This document shows positions 16,567 to 26,436 of a stretch of 64,000 nt of DNA, piece after piece. Within the stretch, counting starts at the first letter, position 1. Every line of letters starts with the position of its first letter. The translations under genes were made by a program, and so were the position numbers. Source of the DNA: Nostoc sp. CHAB 5844 (GTDB lineage Bacteria; Cyanobacteriota; Cyanobacteriia; Cyanobacteriales; Nostocaceae); the NCBI RefSeq assembly GCF_020829595.1, contig NZ_JAIVFW010000023.1, positions 1 to 64,000 on the forward strand, in the 5' to 3' direction. The notes under the pieces were generated by a model that did not search any database, was not told the origin of the DNA, and saw only the letters and a list, made by a program, of their open reading frames with translations.

Positions 16567-17487
16567 TTAAACACTAGGAGCAGCATTAGATTTAGAAGCA
16601 GGTAGCGCTTTAGTAAAAGACACGTCGAGGTCTTTCTTAACATCGCCAACCGTTAACCCTAGTTTTATATCTTTTCTCTGATTTGGATCAGTTATGGCTT
16701 GCTTACATTTAAAGGTCAACACTGCTTCACCATTTTCATCAGTTTTCTTACTTCCTACTATCTCAAACTTGTCATTAGTAAATGAAAATTCCTGATTTTT
16801 GATACGCCTTCCTTGGTTATCATAAGCTGTGGCTCTAACTGTAAAGGTTTCGTCCGCGCTTCCTGTTATTTGCAGTCTTTCAGGTGAGAAGCGAATAGTC
16901 CCATGTGTTTGTGTTGGTGTGATACTTTGTTCTAAGATACCGAGAACTTTGGCTAGTCCCGCTGGAATATCTTCTTGCGACGCGTGAACGTGAACATCCA
17001 TTGTGTACTCAACAGAGTACTTTGATTGCTGGGTTGCTTTAGAATCTTTTTTACTGGAATAATTGGCGCTAAAGTTGGCTTGAGCCTTCCAAGGCCCCCA
17101 ACCTACGCTTCCACTACCGCCTCCTGACTTGGTATCTTCTGTTGAAGAGTTATCTTCTTGATATGTTGATGCTTCAGCTTTAATGTTTGCTTTAAAGCGG
17201 ATATCTACTTCATCAATTGCTAGGTAAGGAATAGGTACAATTGTCAGTAAAGGAACTACTAGTTTAGTTTCTTTACCATCAACATAGTACAGAAACTCAA
17301 CTTGGATCGGACGACGATCATTTTCCGGCCCGGTTAAACCAACACCCTGAATAAAATCGTATGTTGATTTAGCTGCCTTAGCTTGAGCATCAATGGCTGC
17401 GTTTAATGGCGCTCCAATCAAAGATGAGAATGGAATACCTTGTAAAGCAGTAGTTGCTACGCTGGAAGGAGAAGAATCAATTGGCAT
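16567..17487 (-). CDS. DUF2589 protein with C-terminal Ig-like domain
   Basis: A 306-residue protein. Residues 1-200 are DUF2589: a helical start (FSSLIGAPLNAAIDAQAKAA), the beta segment VEFLYYVDGKETKLVVP, the core LLTIVPIPYLAIDEVDIRF, a Gly/Ser-rich loop and a second beta-rich half (YTMDVHVHASQEDIPAGLAK). Residues 205-300 look like a bacterial Ig-like (Big_1 type) domain: RLQITGSADETFTVRATAYD, then a segment ending KTDENGEAVLTFK. No signal peptide is visible, which is odd for an Ig-like domain, since these usually lie outside the cell. It is the first gene of the island by transcription order. The function is unknown. Confidence 0.8.
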   Translation of the reverse strand: MPIDSSPSSVATTALQGIPFSSLIGAPLNAAIDAQAKAAKSTYDFIQGVGLTGPENDRRPIQVEFLYYVDGKETKLVVPLLTIVPIPYLAIDEVDIRFKANIKAEASTYQEDNSSTEDTKSGGGSGSVGWGPWKAQANFSANYSSKKDSKATQQSKYSVEYTMDVHVHASQEDIPAGLAKVLGILEQSITPTQTHGTIRFSPERLQITGSADETFTVRATAYDNQGRRIKNQEFSFTNDKFEIVGSKKTDENGEAVLTFKCKQAITDPNQRKDIKLGLTVGDVKKDLDVSFTKALPASKSNAAPSV

Positions 17488-17981
17488 AGTGGTAGTGCTT
17501 GGTTGAGTTATTTTTTTACTTTACATTCTTAGGACTTACGCACAAGTCATGAAAAAACTTAGACCTGGAGCGCCTTGTGGCAGCCTACTTGATGTACTCT
17601 GTAAATTTAACCTCTGTCTTAAGGAATACCCTCAGTAAAATTACATATATTAATTCCAGAATATAAAGTTATTGTCTGAAGATCAGAGCTACATATATTA
17701 CCTGCAATTATCAAAATTACTAAGCAAATTTCTGCGTTTGGAAATACTACTTTCTAGACAGCACCAAACAGCTGGAAGTATCAGCTACACTAGCAAAACC
17801 TGCAATTCGGCAAGCTCAGTGACCACCTGTGCGGGTTCTAAAACCTAAAATTTACATTTGTTAAAAAATATATTTTTATTAGTCATAAAAATATAAAAAA
17901 TAAATCTGCACAATTGCATTTTATGCTTTATACATTGAGTTGCTAGGTTTCAATTCTAAAATCTAAAATCTAAAATTCAAA
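17488..17981. other. Divergent intergenic region
   Basis: About 490 bases between the DUF2589 gene (minus) and the DUF3352 gene (plus). The right end is a CTAAAATCTAAAATC tandem repeat (17957-17972) that runs to within a few bases of the next ATG. I see no gene in it. Promoters for both sides must lie here. Confidence 0.45.
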
Positions 17982-19895
17982 ATGGGATCACCGATTATTA
18001 CAGTATCGCTGTTATCGGCTTTGGCAGTTGTTTCTCCTGCGGCTGAGACGAGCGAGCCTGCTGCATCTACTACGCCAGCGATCGCTAATATATTACCAGC
18101 AGATACACCATTTGTCGGCTTGGTAAACACCAAGCCAGAAGCTTGGACATCATTAAATCGTTTTTATTTATTTCAAAGAGCCTACACAGCTGTATCCAAA
18201 TATTTACCACCAACTTTTAAATTCGACTATGCACGCGAGATAGAATCTTTGTTAGGTGAGCAAATAGCATTAGCTTTTTTGCCAAAGGTCGAGGGTACAA
18301 CTGCAACTATCGATAATAACTTTGTTATGCTGGCTCCTATCAAGGATGAGTCACGCATACAGCCTTTTATAGACATACTTAAGAATGGCGATCCAAAACG
18401 GGTAAAGGTCAGAGATTATAAAGGTATCACTATTTTGGAACTGCAACCTCCAGAAACACCAAAAGCAGAACCTTTGCCAGAATCACCAGAATCAACTCCT
18501 ACACCGGAAACTCCGGAATCAACACCAGCACCAGAATCACTTCCAGAACTCAAAATACCAGAAGAATTACCACCAGATCCAAATAAGCTACCCCAAAGCA
18601 AACCCATACCAAAACTCAAGCAAGTTGGTTCTCAGCGAAAACTCAACTTAGCTGCTGTACCGCCGATTTTGGGTAACCCAGATTGGTTTAAAAAACAACG
18701 AGGAATTGCGATCGCTACTTTACCAGGTTACATTGTCACTGGTATCACCGCTAAACCCATTGAGCAAATCATTGATGCTTCTCAAGGAAATACAACTCTT
18801 GCTCAAAATACCCAATTCCAAGAAACAATCAAGCATCCTCAGTATGCTAAATCTTTGTTTTCAATTTATGAAAATTTAGTAACTGTTGTGCCTCTAATCA
18901 ACGACATCACCAAAGATCCTAGCCTGCCTTTTCCGATTATTGGTAGTGATGAGCTTAATCTTGACCAATTAAAAAACTTCAGCACGGCGAATGGTTTTGT
19001 AACTGTAGAACCAGAAGGATTGCGATTTCAAATTACTGCCTATCGCCAAACTCCTCAATCAGAAAAAAATGCATTTCAAAGCGAAAAGCCAGAAGCAATA
19101 CTATCTAGATTACCAGCTGCTACCTACTCAGCTGCCACTGGTCGGAATCTCAATCAGAAGTGGCTACTTTTAACTGAAGCTTTTAGTACCAAGCCCAAAC
19201 TCAAAGAATATCTAACGCAACTGCGTAGTTTTGTTCGTAGTAGTACCAAACTTGATTTAGAAAAAGACATCCTCAATTGGATGAATGGTGACTATGCTTT
19301 CTTTCTCTTTCCCTCCAAAGGAGGATTACTCGGCTCAATTCCTAACTTGAATTTAGGCATAGGTATGGCTGTGGAAACGAATAATCGTGCCGCTGCTGAA
19401 ACTACCCTCAAGAAGCTAGATGAATTCATAACATCTTTTTCAACAGGAGAAGTTGTAGTTAATACTCACAATATTCAAGGTCAAACTGTCACTAGTTGGG
19501 ATGTGGGAAGTGAAGCCTCACAAAGCTTGCTGGCTTATAATTGGACTGATGAAAATACTGTTGTGATCACAACTGGTTTTGGTGCAATTAAAGATTTAGT
19601 ACCACAGCCTTATATTGCGTTACCTTCAACTTACAATTTCCAAACTGCGACTAATTCCTTACCACGTCCCAACTACGGATATTTCTATCTGAATGGTGGG
19701 TCTACTTTGTCATGGATTTATGGATTTTTACCCAGTTTCTTTGATGATAAAAACTTCCGACCTTGGAAACCAATAGTTGGCTCAGTTTATAGTTTTAGTG
19801 CTACGTCTTCTACCACACCAGATAAAGAACAGTTCGACTTTTTAATGGTATTGGCTCCTAGTAGAAAGCCAATTAATCCTGCTATTAAAGAGTAA
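17982..19895 (+). CDS. DUF3352 domain protein
   Basis: A 637-residue protein of the DUF3352 family, common in cyanobacteria and of unknown function. The family start is visible at residues 38-75 (NILPADTPFVGLVNTKPEAW). A Pro/Glu/Ser-rich low-complexity insert with repeated PESTP units lies at about 160-215, and conserved sequence resumes with FKKQRGIAIATLPGYIVTGI. The first 20 residues are hydrophobic (ITVSLLSALAVVSPAAE) and may be the end of a signal peptide whose basic start has been lost, because the ATG lies immediately after a repeat and has no ribosome-binding site. An extracytoplasmic location is likely. Confidence 0.8.
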   Translation: MGSPIITVSLLSALAVVSPAAETSEPAASTTPAIANILPADTPFVGLVNTKPEAWTSLNRFYLFQRAYTAVSKYLPPTFKFDYAREIESLLGEQIALAFLPKVEGTTATIDNNFVMLAPIKDESRIQPFIDILKNGDPKRVKVRDYKGITILELQPPETPKAEPLPESPESTPTPETPESTPAPESLPELKIPEELPPDPNKLPQSKPIPKLKQVGSQRKLNLAAVPPILGNPDWFKKQRGIAIATLPGYIVTGITAKPIEQIIDASQGNTTLAQNTQFQETIKHPQYAKSLFSIYENLVTVVPLINDITKDPSLPFPIIGSDELNLDQLKNFSTANGFVTVEPEGLRFQITAYRQTPQSEKNAFQSEKPEAILSRLPAATYSAATGRNLNQKWLLLTEAFSTKPKLKEYLTQLRSFVRSSTKLDLEKDILNWMNGDYAFFLFPSKGGLLGSIPNLNLGIGMAVETNNRAAAETTLKKLDEFITSFSTGEVVVNTHNIQGQTVTSWDVGSEASQSLLAYNWTDENTVVITTGFGAIKDLVPQPYIALPSTYNFQTATNSLPRPNYGYFYLNGGSTLSWIYGFLPSFFDDKNFRPWKPIVGSVYSFSATSSTTPDKEQFDFLMVLAPSRKPINPAIKE

Positions 19896-20040
19896 TTATT
19901 AGGAGGAGACAGGAGGCAGGAGGCAGGAGGGAAGAGATTTTTAAATCTCAAAGTTAGGTAGAGAGTTTTTCTGATTCTGATACCGTTTCTTTGTGAAGCT
20001 GCGCTTAATTTTCTTAATCTCTTCTGTCTTTGGGTTCTTT

Positions 20041-20130
20041 GCGACGGCAGTTGCTTCAAGTCGGCAGAGCCGACGACAGTCACCTCAAGTCGGCAGAGCC
20101 GCCCACGGTGCTGTCTCCCCAACGCACTGC
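20041..20130. repeat. Palindromic repeat cluster with a 29-base period
   Basis: TCAAGTCGGCAGAGCCG occurs at 20056-20072 and again at 20085-20101, each containing the CGGCAGAGCCG hairpin. The surrounding sequence resembles the mosaic at 4690-4915. It lies between convergent genes, so it could also end transcription. Confidence 0.7.
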
Positions 20131-20197
20131 CTCGTCCTTTGCGGTTCGTTTTTTTAAGCGCATCTTTATACAGAATTGGTATGAATTCTGCTCAACA

Positions 20198-21229
20198 TCA
20201 ACCCAACCACTCAGGATTCTTGGCTGTACTATCAAATTGACTAGTCGTTTTAAATAGTTCATACTGACCTTTGGCAGCAGCTTGACGAGTCCGATTTAGC
20301 AGTTCTTGGACTTGTTTTTGGTTCAGGGGTTCAAATGTGCGTACTGCCTCTAAAGCTTGGTCTAAGATTTTCATGCTTTCAATGCCTGTAATCACGGTTG
20401 AAGTTGGTAGATTCATGGCGTAGTGTAAGCATTCGATGGGTTTAACTGTGTTACTTTTGAGAATTTTTTGATCGCCCATTGATTTCATCCCCAGTACACC
20501 AATGCCATCCTTGACTAGTCTGGGTAAAACTTGGCGTTCAAAACTGCGAAAATGAGCATCCATGACATTTAGGGGCATTTGTACCGTATCAAAACGAAAG
20601 TTGTTTTGAGCGGCAACATCAAGCATTCTGAGGTGAACTAAGGGGTCTTTGTGACCAGTAAAGCCGATGTAGCGAATTTTGCCTGCTTTTTGGGCTGCGA
20701 GGACTGCTTCCATCGCGCCGCCAGGAGCAAAAATTCGGTCTGGGTCTTCCATTCTGATGATTTCATGATGCTGCAATAAGTCAATGCGATCGCTCTGTAA
20801 TCGTTTCAAAGAATCATCAATTTGCTTGGCAGCCGCTTCTTTCGTGCGACCGTCAATTTTCGTCATCAGAAAGACTTTTTGCCGATAACCATCCCGGAGT
20901 GCTTTACCCATGCGAATTTCACTCCCGCCATTGTGATAGTCCCAGCTATTGTCCATAAAGTTGATACCACGATCAATAGCAGCACGGATCAGCCGAAGGC
21001 CTTCTTCTTCGTCTTTCGGTCTGCCAATATGGTGTCCACCCAAACCAATTACCGATACTTTTTCGCCAGTGCGTCCTAACCGTCGGTAAATCATTTCGCC
21101 TTTTTTGGTCTGAGTCGGCTGATTTTGGGCTAAAGCTTGTCTAGAAAACCCTGCTGAAGCTGCCAGTCCTACTGTACCTAAACCGGAAGCAGAAGCTATC
21201 TTCAGTAAATCTCGTCTGCTGATTTCCAC
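20198..21229 (-). CDS. Tat-exported aldo/keto reductase
   Basis: An NAD(P)H-dependent aldo/keto reductase of about 343 residues with a twin-arginine signal. From the GTG at 21229 the protein begins VEISRRDLLKIASASG, a near-ideal Tat motif, then a hydrophobic run and an AxA cleavage site (RQALAQ). A longer frame from 21274 would bury this signal behind 15 residues, so I prefer the GTG. The AKR fold follows (RRLGRTGEKVSVIGLGGHHI), with tetrad residues in FMDNSWDYHNGG (Asp, Tyr), LMTKIDGR (Lys) and LLQHHEI (His). The substrate is unknown. The neighbour at 21394 is another AKR but a different subtype. Confidence 0.85.
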   Translation of the reverse strand: MEISRRDLLKIASASGLGTVGLAASAGFSRQALAQNQPTQTKKGEMIYRRLGRTGEKVSVIGLGGHHIGRPKDEEEGLRLIRAAIDRGINFMDNSWDYHNGGSEIRMGKALRDGYRQKVFLMTKIDGRTKEAAAKQIDDSLKRLQSDRIDLLQHHEIIRMEDPDRIFAPGGAMEAVLAAQKAGKIRYIGFTGHKDPLVHLRMLDVAAQNNFRFDTVQMPLNVMDAHFRSFERQVLPRLVKDGIGVLGMKSMGDQKILKSNTVKPIECLHYAMNLPTSTVITGIESMKILDQALEAVRTFEPLNQKQVQELLNRTRQAAAKGQYELFKTTSQFDSTAKNPEWLG

Positions 21230-21393
21230 AATGAATCCTTGAAATCCAACGATTACATCCTCATAGCTTTGCACTGTGCAGATTAGGGTGCATCTAACTG
21301 TTGAAAGAGAAGAGTTTTGAGCAAGAGGTATGTTGTACTAATTCGTAATTCGTAATTACGAAAGTCATACAGTAGCTAGGGATTTTAGAAGTT

Positions 21394-22374
21394 TTACCTA
21401 GTCTGAAAAATATTTTGCACCATTACTTTATCTGTATTTCCTGCGGCTTTATCCAACTCTGCTATTTCTGTTGAGTCGAGTTGCCAACCTAAAGCACCTA
21501 TATTATCTTGTGCTTGAGCTAGGGATTTTGCACCGGGAATGGGAATAGTGCCTTTACAGATACACCAGTTGATGGCAATCTGTGACATAGTTTTATTTCT
21601 AGATTGTGCGATTTCTCGTAAAGATGCTAAAAGCGATCGCGCTCCTGGTAATAATTGTTTAAATAACAACCCGCGAATACCTTTGGGAAATGGCCCTTTT
21701 TCGGAAAATTTACCTGTTAATATCCCCAACGCCAAGGGACTGTAAGCAATCATTTTAATGCCTAATTCATCACAAACATCTTTTAATCCCAGTTGCGTCA
21801 CTGGATAAGTAGACAACAGCGAATACTGGACTTGCAAGGTGGAAATCGGTACACCTCTTTCTGCAAATCTTTGATGTACAATTTTTAACCGCTGTGGCCC
21901 GTAATTTGATAGCCCAACTCCTTTAACTAAACCTTGTTCATAGAGGTCAGCTAAACCATCCAATAGTCCTTTTTCTTGCCAAGGTGCATAGTTGGCTGTA
22001 GACCAGTGCATTTGTACCAAATCGACGTTTTTGCCTAAGCGTTTAGCAGAAGACTGGCAAGCTTTAATCATTGAATGGCGCGTCCATCTCCAAGGGTAAG
22101 CAGCCAGTTTTGTCGCAATGCAAATATTTTCTTGATTTAAACCCTGATATTCTTGAGAAAATCGTCCCAAAAGTGACTCACTACGTCCATTCAATCGGCC
22201 AGTACCGTAAGAATCGCCTGTGTCAAATAAAGTAACACCATTACTCACACACAAGTTAAACACGGCTTGCAACTGGTCATCCATGCTTTCGTTGTATCCC
22301 CATAAAAGTTGGTTTCCCCACGCCCAAGTTCCGCAACCCATAGTTGATAGGGATAGTTCTCGACTAATTTGCAT
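21394..22374 (-). CDS. Aldo/keto reductase
   Basis: A cytoplasmic AKR of about 326 residues. It has the fold start SLSTMGCGTWAWGNQLLWGY, the Asp/Tyr pair in LFDTGDSYGTG, the Lys in CIATKLAAYPW, the His in VDLVQMHWS and the cofactor loop PGAKSLAQAQDN. The physiological carbonyl substrate cannot be told from the sequence. An ATG four codons upstream (22386) lies inside a GGTCATTGGTCATT repeat, so the internal ATG at 22374 is chosen. The 165-base gap to the Tat-exported AKR makes co-transcription possible. Confidence 0.85.
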   Translation of the reverse strand: MQISRELSLSTMGCGTWAWGNQLLWGYNESMDDQLQAVFNLCVSNGVTLFDTGDSYGTGRLNGRSESLLGRFSQEYQGLNQENICIATKLAAYPWRWTRHSMIKACQSSAKRLGKNVDLVQMHWSTANYAPWQEKGLLDGLADLYEQGLVKGVGLSNYGPQRLKIVHQRFAERGVPISTLQVQYSLLSTYPVTQLGLKDVCDELGIKMIAYSPLALGILTGKFSEKGPFPKGIRGLLFKQLLPGARSLLASLREIAQSRNKTMSQIAINWCICKGTIPIPGAKSLAQAQDNIGALGWQLDSTEIAELDKAAGNTDKVMVQNIFQTR

Positions 22375-22571
22375 TTTGATTGTCATTGGTCATTGGTCAT
22401 TTGTCACTTGTACTGAGCGAAGCCGAAGTATCTGTTATTTGTCACGAATGGTTAAGAATTTTGTAATGCAATCTCATTATGTATTATCAGCGATTCATTT
22501 CATCTCATTCATTTTGAATAACAAGTCAGTCTTACCAATGACTAAAGACAAAGGAGAAATGACACTTAAAA

Positions 22572-23963
22572 TTAAGCCAAGTGCATAAATACAAGTTTCA
22601 GCAATTCGGCACTGGTAAAAGGTTTAGTTAGATAACCAGAGGCCCCAACTAATTTAGCTTTGACTTTATCGACAATTCCTTTATTGCCTGTGACAAAAAT
22701 AATCGGAGTATGTTTAAACATGGAATTATTACGAATTATCTTACATAATTCATAGCCATCAATCCCAGCCATGTTGAGATCTAACAAAATTAAGTCTGGT
22801 TTATGTCGAATAATCGACATTACTGCTTTTAGCGGATCATCAATTGTCACTACAGAAAAATTCTCGCTTTCTAAAAAACGACTAATTTCTTTGAGAATTG
22901 TCGGGCTATCATCGACAGAAATGATTTTATAAGTCTTTTTGGCAGTTACGGTAGTAGTCGTTACTCTTTCAGGCGCAGAATTTATGGTATTCGGTATTGT
23001 TAATTCTGAAAGATTTTGTCTTGATGGTGGAGAAGTTTGTGGCGATCGCACTACAAGGTTAAAATCTTCTACAGCCAGATCTGTTTCTGGTTGAGCATAA
23101 AAATTACTAGGTTCTACTACCGTGTCAATGAACTGTCTGTTGAGTAATGCTGTGGTGTAGCGAGAAGATGCTGAGGCTTCTGGCTGATACTTCGGTAACT
23201 GATCAAATGGCGGATCTGGTTGGTGCATAATCACCCCGCCTTTCACAATATGAGGGTACAAATGTTGCGCCAGTTGCGTTTCATCTTGATTCATAATTAC
23301 CGCCAGATGACGCAGGCTAAAACCCTTCATCCAATTAGTTAATTCTGGCGGGAGTTGCGGTAAATTTTTGCTGTGGAGTTTACTGTTAATTAACAAATAT
23401 GGACGCTGATAAGGCGAAGAAATTTGGGGAGCGAAAGACTGCCAATTGTGTAATCGAATTTGGCAACTTTCTAAAGTTTTTTCGACATCCAGCCGACAAA
23501 TCTTTGTTACTGTTTGCTGTCGATCACTTAATGTATAAGTACCTACTTTAACTAACAAAAATGATTCAATAACTTCTTTTACCAATTCTTGAATCAAGAT
23601 TGTGGCTTGGGCATGATCTAAATAACCTTTGTTAATTAACCAGTTAATTGCTTGATAATCAGCCGATTGACTTGATAAATCGCTACTATTAGAAATAAAT
23701 TGATTTGACAACTCTGGTTCAAACGTCATGCGTAATTGCACGCGGGTTTCGCTATTCAATAAGTTGAGGCGGCGCAGATGACGCTCTAACCTATCAAAAG
23801 GTTCGACGGTGTTGGTAGCATAGGTTATTGCGCCCTGTTCTAAATAAATCGACCAAGTAACTAAGTTACTAAAAGCCTGCAAACAAGTAGTGTCAACACC
23901 ATTAGATAATTGTTTTAATAAACTTTGGGGACGTAAAACTGTAAATGTACCGAAATTATGCAT
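22572..23963 (-). CDS. PatA-type response regulator
   Basis: A 463-residue two-part regulator. The first 250 residues match the PatA N-terminal domain found in cyanobacterial regulators (TCLQAFSNLVTWSIYLEQGA). After a Ser/Thr-rich linker there is a C-terminal receiver domain (from about 343): KIISVDDSPTILKEI supplies the acidic pair, LILLDLNMAG the phosphoacceptor Asp near 395, and ASGYLTKPF the conserved Lys. PatA-type proteins act in heterocyst patterning, phototaxis or related behaviours, so the exact role is open. No kinase is adjacent. The gene stands alone, with a long empty region upstream. Confidence 0.85.
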   Translation of the reverse strand: MHNFGTFTVLRPQSLLKQLSNGVDTTCLQAFSNLVTWSIYLEQGAITYATNTVEPFDRLERHLRRLNLLNSETRVQLRMTFEPELSNQFISNSSDLSSQSADYQAINWLINKGYLDHAQATILIQELVKEVIESFLLVKVGTYTLSDRQQTVTKICRLDVEKTLESCQIRLHNWQSFAPQISSPYQRPYLLINSKLHSKNLPQLPPELTNWMKGFSLRHLAVIMNQDETQLAQHLYPHIVKGGVIMHQPDPPFDQLPKYQPEASASSRYTTALLNRQFIDTVVEPSNFYAQPETDLAVEDFNLVVRSPQTSPPSRQNLSELTIPNTINSAPERVTTTTVTAKKTYKIISVDDSPTILKEISRFLESENFSVVTIDDPLKAVMSIIRHKPDLILLDLNMAGIDGYELCKIIRNNSMFKHTPIIFVTGNKGIVDKVKAKLVGASGYLTKPFTSAELLKLVFMHLA

Positions 23964-24843
23964 CTTTAAAAATTGTTTTAGGAGATTATACAGAATTTAT
24001 GTAAATTTGGATTCTTACCTATGTTGTACTTTATTAGTTTTAATATGTCTCCAAGAAAATTATTTTCTGCCCAAAGAATATAAATATATATTAAAAGTTA
24101 TGACAATCCTCGCCTTACTCAGCCAACTGATCAGCTATTTCGACAACAAGGTAGTCGCAATCAAATAAGTTTTATTACCGTATCTGAAAAATGGGTGCAT
24201 GGGCTGGTATTTTCACTTAGCCGAAAGCCGGAGTGGTAGTTTCACCAATACGTATACAAAAAATTTACAGCAGGAGTATCAAGCACAAACACAACTGAAA
24301 AAATTGCTAAATAACTAATCTTAAATTTGCTTGTGATCTGATGTTACCCAGCTACGCTAGATTCCGAACAGGCAAGATACCTCCTTCAAAAGATAGAAAA
24401 TTCGTTTCTAGGAAATTTTGGGAAAAATGAAGAAAACATAAACTTTTTACTTATTCATCTCAGTATTAGGGTGAATGCCAGTTTCACGGTTTCCAGTACC
24501 GTGAACTTAGGTGAATCAATACTTTTATTTGGGACAAAAATGATATATTCCACATGAAATCTTTAAAATTTTATGTAGGCAAATTTTCACACTTATTATA
24601 TTCTATGTTTGCCTTACAGAAATCTTCGTAGTTCCGTTCATGCCAGAAACATGAACTCTTCGTAAATTTTTTGTTTCTCAACCGGAACTTGATGAAAAAT
24701 TTATTAAATGTATAGAGAATTTTGTGAAAAGTATTTGTTTAATAGTTAAATGAAGACTTGGCCAGCGATCGCCAAAAACCTATTAATTCCCTTTTAGGCT
24801 CCGGAAACTCAACTATATACTTTGAAAAAAGGAAAATAAAGCT
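23964..24843. other. Long divergent intergenic region
   Basis: About 880 bases with no convincing gene, between the PatA-type regulator (minus) and the VWA gene (plus). It contains a hairpin TTCACGGT/ACCGTGAA at 24483-24505 and a second weaker one around GTTCATGCCAGAAACATGAAC (24636-24656). The length suggests long leaders or an unseen small RNA, which the sequence alone does not prove. Confidence 0.45.
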
Positions 24844-25545
24844 TTGGACTATAACATAACACAAAAAGTTATGCAAGATACATTAACACTTGATGAAGTA
24901 GTAGAATTTGCGGAAAATCCTGAACCCCGTTGTCCTTGCGTGTTGTTACTAGATACATCTGGCTCAATGCAAGGAGAAGCAATAGAAGCACTAAATCAAG
25001 GCTTGCTGAGTTTGAAAGATGAATTAGTCAAAAATTCCTTGGCATCTCGGCGGGTAGAAGTAGCAATAGTTACTTTTGATAGTCAAGTGAATGTCATACA
25101 AGACTTTGTCACAGCCGATCAATTTAATCCGCCAATTCTGACCGCTCAGGGACTCACAAGTATGGGCGCAGGAATTCACAAAGCCTTAGACATGGTGCAA
25201 GAGCGCAAATCCTTATATCGTGCTAACGGCATTGCCTATTATCGTCCTTGGGTATTCATGATTACCGATGGCGAACCTCAAGGTGAACAAGAACATCTGG
25301 TAGCGCAAGCCGCACAGCGAGTTCAAGGCGACGAAGCCAATAAGCGCGTAGCCTTTTTCTCAGTTGGTGTGGAAAATGCCAACATGGCGAGGCTCAATCA
25401 GTTAGCTGTACGGACACCGCTCAAACTCAGAGGATTGAACTTCGTGGAAATGTTTATGTGGTTGTCAGCTAGTATGGCTGCTGTTTCCCATTCAAAAGTC
25501 GATGAACAAGTAGCACTACCACCAATTGGCTGGGGTTCTATTTAA
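24844..25545 (+). CDS. VWA domain protein (TerY-like)
   Basis: A 233-residue von Willebrand A domain protein. The metal-ion-dependent adhesion site is complete: LLLDTSGSM (about 34-42), a Thr in LTAQGLTSMGAG and an Asp in FMITDGEPQGE. It resembles TerY-type cytoplasmic VWA proteins with the typical opening EFAENPEPRCPCVLLLD. The start is uncertain: a TTG at 24844 has an AAGGA ten bases upstream, while an ATG at 24871 has none. It heads a three-gene unit (gaps 53 and 55 bases) with a PP2C phosphatase and a kinase-TPR protein. In known TerY-P triads these three work together in stress signalling. Confidence 0.85.
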   Translation: MDYNITQKVMQDTLTLDEVVEFAENPEPRCPCVLLLDTSGSMQGEAIEALNQGLLSLKDELVKNSLASRRVEVAIVTFDSQVNVIQDFVTADQFNPPILTAQGLTSMGAGIHKALDMVQERKSLYRANGIAYYRPWVFMITDGEPQGEQEHLVAQAAQRVQGDEANKRVAFFSVGVENANMARLNQLAVRTPLKLRGLNFVEMFMWLSASMAAVSHSKVDEQVALPPIGWGSI

Positions 25546-25598
25546 TCGCACGCGATCGCGGTTTAATACTTACACAGCCAGCAAAAGACTAAGAATCT

Positions 25599-26381
25599 AT
25601 GAACACATCAAAACAGATTTCTCATTGGCGGGTAGTCGCCGCATCTGTATGTGGTGCTAGCCACATCAGAAACAAGCAGCTGTGTCAGGATGCTCACAAC
25701 TGGCAGCTATTGCCAGACAATATACTAATAGCCGCAGCCGCAGATGGCGCAGGTTCTGCCAGTCAAGGGAAAATTGGGGCGATGGTAGCCACAGAAGCCG
25801 CTGTCGAACATTTATCTATCAAAGAAGTCTCACGTAATTTTTTAGCCGATGATTTGGTAGTGCAATCCTTGTTGAGTGATGCCTTGCTGGCTGCCAAAAA
25901 AGCAGTAGAAACTGAAGCCGCCGCATGTAACCAACAGCCCCAAGATTTAGCAACTACCTTAATAATTGCGATCGCCACACCAGAAATGGTAGCAGCAGCA
26001 CAAATCGGTGACGGTATGGCAGTCGCAAAGAATCGTCAAGGAAATTTGATTGCATTGACCATGCCCAATAACGGAGAATATATCAACGAAACAACTTTTT
26101 TGACTTCCTTGGATGCTATAGATACAGCACAAATGAGATTATGGCGTGAAGAAATAGTCAACGTTGGTATCCTCACCGATGGACTACAAATGCTGGCTTT
26201 AAATATGGTAATTGGCGAACCTCACAAACCCTTCTTTTTTCCTTTGTTTGACTTTATCGAAAACGCTGAGGATAAGACATTAGCCAAAGAACAACTAGTG
26301 AGGTTTTTAGGTTCTGAGCGGATTACACAACGTACCGACGATGATTTAACGCTAATTATTGCTGCCTTCAACCGCTCATAA
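25599..26381 (+). CDS. PP2C-type protein phosphatase
   Basis: A 260-residue protein of the PP2C_2 group. The metal-binding Asp residues are seen in LCQDAHNW (31), AAADGAGSASQGKIGA (49), VGILTDGLQML and QRTDDDLTLIIA, in the order expected for a PPM phosphatase. The fold is short but complete, with no membrane segment. It lies between the VWA gene and the kinase gene on the same strand, so its likely substrate is one of those partners. Family knowledge places such phosphatases in TerY-P-like modules. The actual target is inferred from position. Confidence 0.85.
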   Translation: MNTSKQISHWRVVAASVCGASHIRNKQLCQDAHNWQLLPDNILIAAAADGAGSASQGKIGAMVATEAAVEHLSIKEVSRNFLADDLVVQSLLSDALLAAKKAVETEAAACNQQPQDLATTLIIAIATPEMVAAAQIGDGMAVAKNRQGNLIALTMPNNGEYINETTFLTSLDAIDTAQMRLWREEIVNVGILTDGLQMLALNMVIGEPHKPFFFPLFDFIENAEDKTLAKEQLVRFLGSERITQRTDDDLTLIIAAFNRS

Positions 26382-26436
26382 ACAAGGATTCTGCAAGTTC
26401 GGTCTTTTATATAACCCCCGTTAACTGTGATTAAAC

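Noticed and set aside
23890-24168. 92-residue plus-strand frame with hydrophobic segments
   Set aside because: It starts inside the antisense of the PatA-type gene. It has no ribosome-binding site and reads like AT-rich intergenic DNA.
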